DNA of 64,000 nucleotides from Enterovirga aerilata (GTDB lineage: Bacteria > Pseudomonadota > Alphaproteobacteria > Rhizobiales > Beijerinckiaceae): NCBI RefSeq assembly GCF_013044135.1, contig NZ_JABEPP010000007.1, positions 248,001 through 312,000 on the forward strand, given 5' to 3'. Below the pieces are notes generated by a model. It was not told the origin of the DNA, did no database searches, and was given only the letters and a program-made list of their open reading frames with translations. Positions 15,564 to 25,109 of the stretch are shown here, one piece after another. The position numbers were made by a program, and so were the translations under genes. Numbering within the stretch: position 1 is the stretch's first letter; each line of letters starts with the position of its first letter.

Positions 15564-17111
15564 ATGTCGATGAACGGTGCCGAGAGCCTCGTCCGCACGC
15601 TGGTTGCGGGCGGGGTGGATGTGTCATTCACCAATCCCGGCACCTCCGAGATGCATTTCGTGGCGGCGCTCGACCGGGTCGAGGGCATGCGCTGCGTGCT
15701 CTTCCTCTTCGAGGGCGGTGCGACGGGCGCCGCCGACGGCTATGCCCGCATGGCCGACAAGCCGGCCTCGACGCTCCTCCATCTCGGCCCGGGGCTCGGC
15801 AACGGCCTCGCCAACCTGCACAACGCCCGCCGCGCCCGCTCGCCGGTCGTCAACATCGTCGGCGAGCACGCGACATACCATCGGCGCTACGACGCGCCGC
15901 TGACCTCCGACATCGAGTCGATCGCGCGTCCCGTCTCGGCCTGGGTGAGGACCTGCGAGGATTCCCGCGCTGTTGCGCAGGAGGGCGCGGCTGCCATCGC
16001 GGCCGCCCGCGCCGCCCCGGGCGGCGTCGCGACCCTGATCCTCCCGGCCGATACCGCCTGGGGGGAGGGCGGCGAGGTGGCCGCCGTCCCGGCCCTGCCG
16101 GAGCGGGCGAAGGCCGACGAGGCGGCGATCCGGGCCGCCGCGGACGCGCTGCGCTCCGGCGAGCCGGCCGTGCTGTTCCTCGGCGACCGCACCCTGCGGC
16201 GGGAGGGGCTCGACCTCGCGGCGCGGATCGCCGCTGCGACCGGAGCGCGGCTGATGGCGCAGGTTGCGAACGCCCGGATCGAGCGCGGGGCCGGGCGCCA
16301 CCCCATCGACAGGCTGCCCTACCCGGTGGACGCCGCGGTCGACCGGCTCGCCGGCACGAGGCACCTGATCGTCGTCGGGACGACGCCGCCCGTCGCCTTC
16401 TTCGCCTATCCGGGGAAGCCGAGCGAGCTGCAGCCGCGGGACTGCGCCGTGCAGGTGCTCGCCGATCCATCCATGGACCAGACGGACGCGCTGGAGCGCC
16501 TGGCCGATCTCGTCGGGGCTCCGAAGGCCGCGCCAGTTCCGAGCGGAGCCAAGCCGGAAGCCCCGACGGGCCCGCTCAACGCCGACACGGTCGGGCTGGC
16601 GCTCGGCGCGCTGATGCCCGAAGGCGCGATCGTCTGCGACGAGTCGATCACGACCGGGCGCAATTTCTTTCCCGCCAGCCGCTTCGCCGCCCCGCACGAC
16701 TGGCTGCAGCTCTCGGGCGGCTCCATCGGCCTCGGCATCCCGATGGCGACGGGCGCCGCGATCGCCTGTCCGGACCGCAAGGTGATCAACATCCAGGCCG
16801 ACGGGAGCGGACTCTACACCGCACAGGCTCTCTGGACGCAGGCGCGCGAGAACCTCGACGTCCTCACCCTGATCTGGGCGAATCGCTCCTACGCGATCCT
16901 GAAAGCCGAGCTTGCCAATGTCGGAGCGAATCCCGGCCGGAAGGCGCTGGACATGCTCACCCTCGACCAGCCGCCGATCGACTGGGTGAGCCTGGCGCGG
17001 GGCTTCGGCGTCGAGGCGCGACGCGTGGAGGATCTGGATTCGTTCCTGGCCGCGTTCCGCGCCGGGCTGAGCCGCCGCGGGCCGTTCCTGATCGAGGTCA
17101 CACTCGGCTGA
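15564..17111 (+). CDS. Thiamine-diphosphate enzyme, acetolactate-synthase-like large subunit
   Basis: About 515 residues with the three-domain ThDP decarboxylase/carboligase layout. The catalytic Glu is Glu50 in LFLFEGGATGAADGY, after the SFTNPGTSEMHF motif. The metal/ThDP site is INIQADGSGLYTAQALW with the Asn at LIWANRSY. Members of this branch are annotated as acetolactate synthase large subunits, but they lack a regulatory subunit partner and resemble benzoylformate decarboxylase and related enzymes. Three ATGs (15555, 15564, 15570) are in frame; I chose 15564. The true reaction is uncertain. Confidence 0.8.
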   Translation: MSMNGAESLVRTLVAGGVDVSFTNPGTSEMHFVAALDRVEGMRCVLFLFEGGATGAADGYARMADKPASTLLHLGPGLGNGLANLHNARRARSPVVNIVGEHATYHRRYDAPLTSDIESIARPVSAWVRTCEDSRAVAQEGAAAIAAARAAPGGVATLILPADTAWGEGGEVAAVPALPERAKADEAAIRAAADALRSGEPAVLFLGDRTLRREGLDLAARIAAATGARLMAQVANARIERGAGRHPIDRLPYPVDAAVDRLAGTRHLIVVGTTPPVAFFAYPGKPSELQPRDCAVQVLADPSMDQTDALERLADLVGAPKAAPVPSGAKPEAPTGPLNADTVGLALGALMPEGAIVCDESITTGRNFFPASRFAAPHDWLQLSGGSIGLGIPMATGAAIACPDRKVINIQADGSGLYTAQALWTQARENLDVLTLIWANRSYAILKAELANVGANPGRKALDMLTLDQPPIDWVSLARGFGVEARRVEDLDSFLAAFRAGLSRRGPFLIEVTLG

Positions 17112-17463
17112 AACCTTCCGGAAACCTTGCTCCGGGTCTCGACCAGTCATTTTTCCTTAAGTTTTAGGACGGTTTGGCGCGATTCCGAGCGATCGGCGCC
17201 CGCCAATTCGTTGCGATTGTGCAACATAGCTTTTCAAAGCCCGCTCCGTGCAGTTTGGAAGCGCTCAGATTGGTTGAACGCTCGGGCCGCCTCGATCATG
17301 GTGATTGTGCGGCGGGGGGGCACCTCCCAACGCGACCTGACCAAGCTTGATGCGGGCTACCGCGATGGGGGTCGGGCCACTGGGGATGCGGGAAGCGAGT
17401 TCAAGGCCCCCTCGGGGCCGAGGCAAGCGGCCAAACCCCGAGGATCTAACTTTGGAGAGCAGA
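17112..17463 (+). promoter_or_regulatory. 352-bp AT-richer leader of the porin gene
   Basis: No gene is visible. This stretch is less GC-rich than its surroundings, with a TTTTTCCTTAAGTTTTAGG tract (about 17150-17168). A 5-bp inverted repeat GTTGC-N6-GCAAC (17210-17225) sits just before CATAGCTTTT. A run of eight Gs occurs near 17313-17320. The length fits a regulated long 5' leader for an abundant outer-membrane protein. The ribosome site is GGAGA just before the porin ATG. Confidence 0.4.
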
Positions 17464-19101
17464 ATGAAGCTCGTTAAGAGCCTTCTCCTCGGGTCTGCAG
17501 CAGGTCTCTGCGCGGTTGCCGGGGCACAGGCGGCTGACCTTCCCATGAGGAAGGCTGCGCCGGTTGAGTACGTTCGGGTCTGCACGGCGCACGGCGCAGG
17601 CTTCTTCTACATTCCGGGTACCGACACCTGCCTTCGGGTCGGCGGTCGCGCCCGCTTCGAGTATCAGTACACCCAGCAGAACACCCGTAACTCGAGCGTG
17701 TCCGGCTATCGCGGTCTCGGCCGTCTGAACATCGACGCCCGCACCTCGACCCCCTACGGCACGCTGCGCGCCTTCGTCCGCTTCGAGATCGCCTCCCGGA
17801 CCGGCGGCTACCTGAAGTCGGGCACCCAGGAGCGCTACTTCAACGCGTTCCCGGGCTTCGGTCCCGACACGACCCGCGAGGGTCAGAAGTACGTCGACAT
17901 CGACAAGGCGTTCGTCCAGTTCGCCGGCATCACGGCCGGTCGCGCCCAGTCGTTCTTCGACTTCTACGCGGGCGACGTCGAGTTCTTCGGCGCGGGCATC
18001 TACTCGAACGCCAACACCAACCTCCTCGCCTATACGGCGACGTTCGGTGGCGGCTTCTCGGCCACGATCTCGATGGAAGATCCGGTCTACCGTCGTAACC
18101 CGATCTTCTCGCAGGCTTCGACCGGCCCGGTCGGCCTTACCGCCGGCAATGCGCCGCAGGCGCAGGGCGGCGTGAACTTCGTCTCCGGCGCGATTCCGCT
18201 GGCCTTCGTCGGAAACGCCTTCATCCCCGGCACGACGATCCCGACCTCGGCGATCGCCCTCGACGTCGGTCAGCGTGGCTATCTCCCGGACTTCGTCGGC
18301 GCGCTGCGTTACGACGGCGCCTGGGGTTCGGCGCAGGCCATGGCTGCGGTTCACGAGATCCGGACCGGCGCCTATACGGGCGGTGCGTTCTCTCCGATCG
18401 TCGGCGGTGCTGGCGTTGCGGGCGCGGCTCCGATCCCCGATGCGGCCTACGGCTTCGCGGTCGGCGGCGGCGTGAAGGTGAACCTGCCGATGCTGGCGCC
18501 GGGCGACCAGATCTGGCTGCAGGGCGCGTATGCGCAGGGCGCCGGGTCGTACACCGGTGTCTTCAACCCGCCGGGCCAGGAGCTCAACGCTTCGGGCATC
18601 ACCAACCGGTTCACGGTCAATCAGGTCGACGCCGTCATCGACAACCAGGGCCGTCTGAACCTAACGGAGTCCTGGTCGGTGATGGCCGCGCTGCTCCACT
18701 ACTGGACTCCCGAGTGGCGTTCGGCGGTGTTCGGCACCTACGGCCAGGTCAACTATGACCCGCGGCTCCGGACGATTGCCGGCGGCCCGGCCGGAATCAC
18801 GACCACCTTCACGGCTGCGGGCGCGCCTGCAGCGACCAGCCTGGCCGTCAACCCGAACAGCTCGGTCCTCTCGAGCTACGATATCTTCTACGGTGGCGGT
18901 AACCTGATCTGGTCGCCGGTCCGTGATCTCGATATCGGTGTCGAGGTGATCTACCAGCGCATCTGGCTGCCCCGTACCGTCGCGGACGCGAACCGCGGTG
19001 GCACGGCTGCGGTGAGCGGCGTCGGCATCGGCGGCACCGGTCGTGGGACGTCGTTCGACGACAACATCATGGCCCGCCTGCGCGTGCAGCGCGACTTCTG
19101 A
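17464..19101 (+). CDS. Porin of the alphaproteobacterial Porin_2 family
   Basis: A 545-residue outer-membrane beta-barrel. The signal peptide (1-23, cut after AQAA) is followed by the family N-terminus DLPMRKAAPVEYVRVC. GFFYIPGTDTCLRVGGRARF comes next, with a Cys pair likely to form a disulfide. Alternating short hydrophobic/polar strands run to a C-terminal Phe in RLRVQRDF, the usual signal for BAM-dependent insertion. Codon choice is unusually uniform (GTC, CGT, GGC), fitting high expression. It is monocistronic, with its own long leader and strong terminator. Solute specificity is unknown. Confidence 0.93.
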   Translation: MKLVKSLLLGSAAGLCAVAGAQAADLPMRKAAPVEYVRVCTAHGAGFFYIPGTDTCLRVGGRARFEYQYTQQNTRNSSVSGYRGLGRLNIDARTSTPYGTLRAFVRFEIASRTGGYLKSGTQERYFNAFPGFGPDTTREGQKYVDIDKAFVQFAGITAGRAQSFFDFYAGDVEFFGAGIYSNANTNLLAYTATFGGGFSATISMEDPVYRRNPIFSQASTGPVGLTAGNAPQAQGGVNFVSGAIPLAFVGNAFIPGTTIPTSAIALDVGQRGYLPDFVGALRYDGAWGSAQAMAAVHEIRTGAYTGGAFSPIVGGAGVAGAAPIPDAAYGFAVGGGVKVNLPMLAPGDQIWLQGAYAQGAGSYTGVFNPPGQELNASGITNRFTVNQVDAVIDNQGRLNLTESWSVMAALLHYWTPEWRSAVFGTYGQVNYDPRLRTIAGGPAGITTTFTAAGAPAATSLAVNPNSSVLSSYDIFYGGGNLIWSPVRDLDIGVEVIYQRIWLPRTVADANRGGTAAVSGVGIGGTGRGTSFDDNIMARLRVQRDF

Positions 19102-19124
19102 TCCCCGCAACAGCGGAGATTGCG

Positions 19125-19148
19125 AGCCCCGGCCGAAAGGCCGGGGCT
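19125..19148 (+). terminator. Porin terminator
   Basis: A perfect 10-bp stem AGCCCCGGCC / GGCCGGGGCT closes a GAAA tetraloop, followed by TCGTCGTTTCT. It lies 24 bp after the porin stop codon. Confidence 0.85.
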
Positions 19149-19244
19149 TCGTCGTTTCTGGGAGGCGGCGCGGGCACGAAACCCAGAAGCGCCGCAATCG
19201 GGCGGCAAGCAGGTTCCGGCCTCTTCCTTCACGACCGGAACGAG

Positions 19245-19724
19245 ATGACGTTCGACGCCGATTCGCCGGCTGCGGGTCCCGATGCGGGTGATGCGCTCCA
19301 CGCGGCGCAGCCGCGGGGGCGCGAATGCGGCTCCTGCACCCTGTGCTGCAAGACGATGTCGGTCCGGGAGATCGAGAAGCCCAACAACGTGTGGTGCCGG
19401 CATGTCCGCAACCACACCTCCTGCGAGATCTACGAGACGCGCCCCCATTCGTGCCGGGTCTTCAACTGCCTCTGGCTGCGCGGCGTCGGCACGGATGCGA
19501 TGCGGCCGGACCGCTCGCGCGTCGTGCTGGTCGAGGCCGAGGACGAGGCCGGCGGGCCGAAGGGCGTTGCGGCGATTCTCGACCCCAGCCGGCCGCTCGC
19601 CTGGCAGGAGCCGCAGATGCGCGTTTTTCTGGAGCAGATCCGGGACCGCTACGGCGCTGTCGGGATGGCGCTCGGGACCCGCAAGCGCGTGTTCCGCGCC
19701 GGCCAGCCGCTGCAGACTCCCTGA
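19245..19724 (+). CDS. CxxCxxCC (YkgJ-like) metal-binding protein
   Basis: A 159-residue cytosolic protein with the defining cluster CGSCTLCC (Cys28, 31, 34, 35). Further cysteines occur at about 51, 60, 70 and 75 in WCRHVRNHTSC and HSCRVFNC. This is the pattern of the YkgJ/CxxCxxCC family, thought to bind zinc or an iron-sulfur centre, of unknown function. The next gene starts 30 bp later in the same direction. The C-terminal half is predicted alpha-helical and variable. Confidence 0.8.
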   Translation: MTFDADSPAAGPDAGDALHAAQPRGRECGSCTLCCKTMSVREIEKPNNVWCRHVRNHTSCEIYETRPHSCRVFNCLWLRGVGTDAMRPDRSRVVLVEAEDEAGGPKGVAAILDPSRPLAWQEPQMRVFLEQIRDRYGAVGMALGTRKRVFRAGQPLQTP

Positions 19725-19754
19725 TCCGGACCAGAGGGACTGCACCTGGCCCCG

Positions 19755-21497
19755 ATGTCGCGATTCCGCCCGGATGTCTGGCTCCTCGGTTTGCCTCTCG
19801 CCGCCGCGATCTGGGCGGGAGCGGTCTGGCGCATCGCGCCCGAGATCGAAGCCGATCTGCGCGCGCGAGTTCAGGTGGAGGCCGCCCCGGACGGCGGCGG
19901 CGCGCTGACCGGCTCCGGGGCGCGCGTTGAGGTCGAAGGGCGCGATCTCACCGTGACGACCGACGCGCCGCTCGGAGACGATGCGCTCGCGCAAGCACAG
20001 CGGCTGCCCGAGCGCATCGCAGGGCTGCGCGGGCCGGTCCTGCGCATCCTGCCGCCCGCTTCGGTGCGGCCATTCACCTTCACCGTCGCGCACGAGCGCC
20101 AGGCGCTGGTTCTCTCCGGCTTCGTGCCCCCAGGGCCGCTGCGGGCCGAACTGCTGGACGAGGCGCGGCGCGGTGGCGCCTCCGTCCGTGACGAGCTGCG
20201 CTCGGCACTCGGAGCGCCCCCCGGCTTCGAGGAGGCGGCGCGGCTCCTCGTCCGTGCCGCGGCCAGGCTCGACAGCGGCTCGGGCTCGCTGACCGACCGC
20301 GATCTCAGCCTTGTCGGTGCGGCGCGCAACTCGGCCGGTTATCGCGAGGTCTCGGCGGCCGCGAAGGCGCTGCCGTCCGGCTTCAGGGCCGCCGCTTTCG
20401 ACATTCTGCCGCCGCTCGTCCGCCCCTATCGCTGGTCTGCGACGCGGGAGGGCGGACGGATCCTCCTTGCCGGGTTCGTGCCGTCCGAGGCGGTGCGGCG
20501 GACGCTTCTGGAGTTCGGGCGCGCCAGCGCGCCGGATGCAGCTCTCGAGGATCGCATGGATACCGCGCGCGGAGTCGAAGCGGGCCTCGATTTCGAGGCG
20601 GTGGCCAAACGCGTCCTCGCGACCGTCGGGCAGCTCGAATCCGGCCGGGCCGAGCTGAACGGGCGGGCGCTGACCCTCGAGGGACGGCTCGCCGCGCGCG
20701 ATCTCCTCGATTCGCTCGGGGCCGAGCTCCGGACCGCCAGGCTGCCGGGCGTCGAGCTCGGGCGCATCGAGCTTCAGCCGGTCGTTCCGCGTCCCTATCG
20801 GCTGACCGCCCGCCGGGCAGAGGGGCGCCTGCGGCTTGCAGGCTTCGTCGCCGACGAGGCGGAGCGCGCCGCGCTGCGCGAGCTCGTGCAGCGCCGCTTT
20901 CCCGTCGATTCCGTGCAGGACGACCTGCACCTCGCGGAGGGCGCGCCGGAGGGGCTCCTCGCCGCGGCCCGGCTGGGTCTGGAACGGTTGTCGAGCCTCG
21001 CGGAAGGCGAGGCGGTCATCGAGGACCGCAAGCTGCGGCTCGCAGGCCGCACGCTCTATCCGGAACTCGCACGGCGCATCGAGGGCGAGTTCGGCCGCAG
21101 CCTTCCGGCAGGCTGGACAGGCGAGGCGGAGGTCGGCGCCGCGCCGCACCGGCCGCTCGACCCGGATTTCTGCGGCGATCTCGTCGCCGATTCGGTGCGG
21201 GCGGAGCCTGTCCGGTTCGAGCCGGGGAAGGCGGAACTCGCCCCGGCGGCCCGCAAGGCGGTCGCCCGTATCGCCGACGTCATGCGCCGCTGCGGAACCG
21301 CCCGCCTCGTCGTGGTGAGCGCGGTCGACGGCGCGGGAGATCCCGAGCCCGCCCGCGCTCTCGCCGAAAGGCGCGCTGGCGAGGTGGTCGCCGCCCTTGG
21401 CGAGCGCGGCATCAAGGCCGCGGCCCGGATCGACGCCGCGAAAGCGGCCGAGGCGGGCCAGGCTTCCGAGCGGATCGGCTTCGAGGTGCAGCCATGA
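19755..21497 (+). CDS. Membrane-anchored triple-repeat protein with C-terminal OmpA-like domain
   Basis: A 580-residue protein with an N-terminal signal anchor (about 8-25) and an extracytoplasmic body. Three tandem units of about 120 residues are visible. Each opens with an RPF/RPY...L.L.GFV segment (about 105-138, 223-256, 346-379). Each continues into a second strand-rich segment around DRDLSLVG, GRALTLEG or DRKLRLAG. The paired segments look like degenerate BON domains. Residues about 470-575 resemble an OmpA C-terminal peptidoglycan-binding domain (VRFEPGKAELAPAAR). It overlaps the next gene by ATGA. A link between inner membrane and cell wall is inferred. Confidence 0.65.
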   Translation: MSRFRPDVWLLGLPLAAAIWAGAVWRIAPEIEADLRARVQVEAAPDGGGALTGSGARVEVEGRDLTVTTDAPLGDDALAQAQRLPERIAGLRGPVLRILPPASVRPFTFTVAHERQALVLSGFVPPGPLRAELLDEARRGGASVRDELRSALGAPPGFEEAARLLVRAAARLDSGSGSLTDRDLSLVGAARNSAGYREVSAAAKALPSGFRAAAFDILPPLVRPYRWSATREGGRILLAGFVPSEAVRRTLLEFGRASAPDAALEDRMDTARGVEAGLDFEAVAKRVLATVGQLESGRAELNGRALTLEGRLAARDLLDSLGAELRTARLPGVELGRIELQPVVPRPYRLTARRAEGRLRLAGFVADEAERAALRELVQRRFPVDSVQDDLHLAEGAPEGLLAAARLGLERLSSLAEGEAVIEDRKLRLAGRTLYPELARRIEGEFGRSLPAGWTGEAEVGAAPHRPLDPDFCGDLVADSVRAEPVRFEPGKAELAPAARKAVARIADVMRRCGTARLVVVSAVDGAGDPEPARALAERRAGEVVAALGERGIKAAARIDAAKAAEAGQASERIGFEVQP

Positions 21498-21808
21498 TCG
21501 AGGCGCTTCGCGCGGTCCTGCTGCCGCTGTGGCCGGCCCTCGCGGCGGCCGCCATCCTCGGGCTCCCTTTCGGGCTGGTGGGCTGGCGGGAGAGGCCGGC
21601 CGGGTTCTGGGGCCGGCTCGGGCTCATTCTCGCCGTTCTCGGGCTCGCGGGCGCGGCGGCGCTCGCGGCGACGGGCCGTGTTCCCGGCAGGCCGGGCTTG
21701 TGGCTGGAGATCGCGCTCGCGGTGACATTCGCCTATCTGGCGGGCTGCGTCCTCGGGGCGCTCGCAGGCTCGTTCCGGCGGCGGCGCGGGGCCGATCCCG
21801 CAGCCTGA
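21494..21808 (+). CDS. Small membrane protein coupled to the OmpA-like gene
   Basis: A 104-residue protein with three predicted transmembrane helices (about 10-30, 40-60 and 70-92) and a positively charged tail (FRRRRG). Its ATG overlaps the stop of the preceding gene (ATGA), so the products are made together and may form a complex. No family is recognised. Confidence 0.65.
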   Translation: MIEALRAVLLPLWPALAAAAILGLPFGLVGWRERPAGFWGRLGLILAVLGLAGAAALAATGRVPGRPGLWLEIALAVTFAYLAGCVLGALAGSFRRRRGADPAA

Positions 21809-21809
21809 A

Positions 21810-22712
21810 TCAGGCCCGGGCCGCGGCCCTCGCCTCGGCATGCTCCACGAAACGGCGGATCGCCCCGATGATGTCGTCTCCCCTGAGCAGCGGCGTGTGG
21901 CCCTGGTCGGGAACGGTGACGAGGTCGAGATCGGGGTGGCGGGCCCTCATCTCCCGCACGGTGTCTTCCGAGAGAAGGTCGGACAGCGCGCCCCTGATCA
22001 CCAGAACCGGCGCCTTCCTCAGCCCGTCGAAAGCGGCCCATAGGTCCGGGATCTCGCTCTGCGGGCCGATCGGCTCGAGCGTGCGCGCAAGCGCCGGGTC
22101 GTAGGTCAGGACGAGGCGGCCCGCCTTCTCCTCCCAGGTGCTGCGCGCCCAGGTCTGCCAGTCGCGGTCGCGCAGATTGGGGAATTGTCCGCCGAAGAGG
22201 CCCTCGAGCATTCCGGCAGCCTCGTCCAGGTCGCGCGGCTGGCCGAGCTTCCCGACATAGCCCTTGATGCGCAGGAGGCCGGCGCGCTCGATCACCGGCC
22301 CGATATCGACGAGCACCGCGCCGGCGACCATCTCCGGCCTGGCGGCCGCAAGCCCCATCGTGATGATCCCGCCGCGCGAGGTGCCGACGAAGATCGCGCG
22401 CGGGATCTCGAGCTCGGCCAGGACGGCGAGGAGATCGGCGGTCTCCACCGGGACGGCGTAATTGTCGGGATCGCGGTCGTGGTCCGACTGCCCGCGCCCG
22501 CGATAGTCGATCGCGACGACATGCCGGGGCGGCTCTTCCTCGGGATCGGTGAGCGCCATCGCGAGATCGTGGAAGTCGCCCGCATGGCGGGCGAGCCCGG
22601 GCAGGCAGACGACGGGCAGCGCGGTCGCGCGGTCGTCGCCATAGCTGCGCGCATGCAGCCGCAGGCCGTCGGACGACCTCGTCCAGACATCGCGAAAGGA
22701 CCGCTTCGTCAT
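21810..22712 (-). CDS. Alpha/beta-fold hydrolase
   Basis: A 300-residue hydrolase. The nucleophile elbow is GTSRGG, with the catalytic Ser between Thr and Arg. The oxyanion strand is VCLPGLARHAGDF, followed by the DYRGRGQSD motif of the family. An acid occurs in GALSDLL, and the catalytic His in DQGHTPLL near the C-terminus. The layout fits esterases, epoxide hydrolases or ring-cleavage hydrolases; the substrate is unknown. It runs opposite to the preceding membrane protein with their stop codons one base apart. Confidence 0.85.
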   Translation of the reverse strand: MTKRSFRDVWTRSSDGLRLHARSYGDDRATALPVVCLPGLARHAGDFHDLAMALTDPEEEPPRHVVAIDYRGRGQSDHDRDPDNYAVPVETADLLAVLAELEIPRAIFVGTSRGGIITMGLAAARPEMVAGAVLVDIGPVIERAGLLRIKGYVGKLGQPRDLDEAAGMLEGLFGGQFPNLRDRDWQTWARSTWEEKAGRLVLTYDPALARTLEPIGPQSEIPDLWAAFDGLRKAPVLVIRGALSDLLSEDTVREMRARHPDLDLVTVPDQGHTPLLRGDDIIGAIRRFVEHAEARAAARA

Positions 22713-22755
22713 CGCCCCGCCTCCGCGGCGAGGCTAGCGGGCGCCTAGCCGGCCA

Positions 22756-24966
22756 TCAAGGCGCACCCGCCCCGCGCTTCAGGTCGCTTTCCATCAGCAG
22801 CGCGCTCTGCGAGCCCAGCCTCCGGCGATAGACCTGCAGGTTCTCCATCACGCGCTGGACATAGTTGCGCGTCTCCGAGAAGGGGATGCGCTCCACCCAG
22901 TCGATCGCATCGACCTCGGGCCGGCGCGGGTCGCCATAGGCCTCGATCCATTTCCTCACATTGCCCGGGCCGGCATTGTAGGATGCGAAGGTCAGGATGT
23001 AGGAGCCCTTCCAGTACTCCATCAGCTCGCCGAGATGGGCTGCGCCGAGCTGGGCGTTGTAGGTGGCGTCCACCAGCCGGGTGAGGTCGAATTCCAGGCC
23101 GACCTTGCGGGCGGTCGCTTTGGCGGTCGCCGGCATGAGCTGCATCAGGCCGCGCGCCCCGACCGGCGACTGCGCGGCGGGCTCGAACATGCTCTCCTGC
23201 CGGGCGATCGCGTGCACCATCGCCGGCTCGACCCGGTCGCCCACCGGCTCGAAGGACGGGATGCCGATCGTCGGGAAGGCATGCTCGTCGAGCGGCAGGC
23301 CGCGCTGCGTCGCCGCCTTGCCGAGGACGAGGAGGGCGCGGGCGTCCCGATGGGCGAGCGCGAGGTCGCCGACGGCATCGATCTCGGCGACGTTGGGCGA
23401 GCGCCGGGCGATGTCCACGATCAGCGGCACGGCGACGTCGCGGAGCCCCGCCGCGTAGAGGGTCGCGACCGCCTCGGCGGCGGGCGACTTCGCGGCCCGG
23501 ACGCGCTCCTCGCTCTGCGGGTCGAGCCCGGGCTTGAGCGCGACCTGCGACAGGCCGAGCTTCCCGCTCGCGAGCTGGCCGTAATAGGTGATGCCCTGCT
23601 CGGCCGCCTTGGCGTAGAACTCGCGCGCGAGCGTCGCGTCGCCGGCCGCCTCCGCGGCCCGGCCCCGCCAATAGGCGGCGCGGGCCACCGAGATCGGGGT
23701 CGCGGCGATGGCACCCGCCCGGGAGAAATGCCGCGCGGCGGCGCGCGGATCGTTCAGGAACCGCAGCGCGATCCAGCCGGAATGGAACTCCGCCTCGATC
23801 CGCTTCTCGCTCGCCTCCGCGCCGTGCAGGCTCGCGACCTCGTAGGCCGCCTTCGCGTCGCCGGAATCGAGGAGCTTGCGGGCGACCAGCCGACGCTCCG
23901 TCCACCACTCGTCGCCGTCCACCAGGATGTCGGGATCGCGGCTCACCTCGGCGAGCAGCCGGGCGGCCTCCGGCGCCTTGTCGGCCCGCCGCAGGAACTG
24001 CACGCGGGAGAAGATGTAGGACGTGTCCGCGCGCAGTGCCGGCGGCACGGCATCGAGCAGCTTGCCCGCGTTCCCCGCCTTGGCCGCGACCGCCGCCCGG
24101 GCCTTGACCAGCGTGTCGAAGCCCTTGCCGGCGTAGTCGGCGGCGCGCTTGGCCGCCTCATAGCTCTCCTTGAACAGGAGGCGCTCCATGCGGAAGCGGT
24201 GGTCGGCCGTCGTGAGCAACTCGGAGAAGTCGTTCAGGATCCGGCTTTCGAGCTCGCGCCCGAAATTGTCGTTGCGCCAGGCCTCCCGCACGAGCGCGGC
24301 CGCATCCTCCTTCAGGCCGTCCGCCATGAAGGCCTGGGCGAGCGCGACCTTGCCGGCCGCGCTTTGCGGCCGCTCGCGGGAGAAGAAGGCGCGCACGAAT
24401 TCGGGCGGGCGGCGCTCCGCGATCAGGAGGTCCTCGGCGCGGCGCCGCGCCCAGGTGGTTCCCGGCCAGTCCGGGTTCTGCTTCAGGAAGGCCGCGAGCC
24501 GGTCGAAATCGACGGCCGCTCCGCCGAAGCGGATCGCCGCCCAGTCGAGCAGAGTGCCGATGCCGCCCTCGAGCCGCGCCCGGATGCGGTCGCCGGCCGC
24601 GAGGTCGCCCTTGCGATAGGCGCCGATCGCATCGCGCACTGCCGAGATCTCCGGGGCGGAGCCGTCGGGCATCACAGGCGGGGCCGCGCCGACGGAATCC
24701 GGCCGTGCGGCCGGCACAGGAACGGGCAGGCTGCCGGTCGCGGCCGGGCCGGTCACGGCCGAGCCCGTAACGGAAGCGGGGACGGCTGTATCGGCGAGCG
24801 CGACCACGGGCCGGGGCGGCGGCATCTCCGCCGGCGCCTTGCCCTTCTGCGCCTCCAGGCCGGTGACGCCGCCGAGCCAGAGGGAAGCCGCAAGCGCGCC
24901 GGGCGCGGCCAAGGCCAGTCCCGGCACGGTCGTTCGGCCCTGCGGCGAAGCTCTCATGCGTATCAT
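22756..24966 (-). CDS. slt: Soluble lytic murein transglycosylase
   Basis: A 736-residue periplasmic enzyme that cuts glycan strands to 1,6-anhydromuramic ends. The N-terminus has a signal segment, then a low-complexity Pro/Ala stretch (about 45-110) and an alpha-superhelical region. The catalytic goose-type domain is at the C-terminus. The catalytic Glu591 lies in ARQESMFEP, followed by [14 protein letters not shown] and [13 protein letters not shown]. These are classic Slt motifs. Two starts are possible (24966 or 24957), and neither has a clear ribosome site. It is divergent from dapA. Confidence 0.9.
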   Translation of the reverse strand: MIRMRASPQGRTTVPGLALAAPGALAASLWLGGVTGLEAQKGKAPAEMPPPRPVVALADTAVPASVTGSAVTGPAATGSLPVPVPAARPDSVGAAPPVMPDGSAPEISAVRDAIGAYRKGDLAAGDRIRARLEGGIGTLLDWAAIRFGGAAVDFDRLAAFLKQNPDWPGTTWARRRAEDLLIAERRPPEFVRAFFSRERPQSAAGKVALAQAFMADGLKEDAAALVREAWRNDNFGRELESRILNDFSELLTTADHRFRMERLLFKESYEAAKRAADYAGKGFDTLVKARAAVAAKAGNAGKLLDAVPPALRADTSYIFSRVQFLRRADKAPEAARLLAEVSRDPDILVDGDEWWTERRLVARKLLDSGDAKAAYEVASLHGAEASEKRIEAEFHSGWIALRFLNDPRAAARHFSRAGAIAATPISVARAAYWRGRAAEAAGDATLAREFYAKAAEQGITYYGQLASGKLGLSQVALKPGLDPQSEERVRAAKSPAAEAVATLYAAGLRDVAVPLIVDIARRSPNVAEIDAVGDLALAHRDARALLVLGKAATQRGLPLDEHAFPTIGIPSFEPVGDRVEPAMVHAIARQESMFEPAAQSPVGARGLMQLMPATAKATARKVGLEFDLTRLVDATYNAQLGAAHLGELMEYWKGSYILTFASYNAGPGNVRKWIEAYGDPRRPEVDAIDWVERIPFSETRNYVQRVMENLQVYRRRLGSQSALLMESDLKRGAGAP

Positions 24967-25109
24967 TGAGCGTCGATATGGTTGACGAAGGCTTGCGGCA
25001 GGCCAGGGGGGATCCGAAGGTCCCGTTTGCGCGGGCTTCGCGGCGCAACTATGTCTCCTCGCGCCGGGTTGCCCGGGAGAAGGCGACGGACCTCACGGAA
25101 GGAAGCGGG

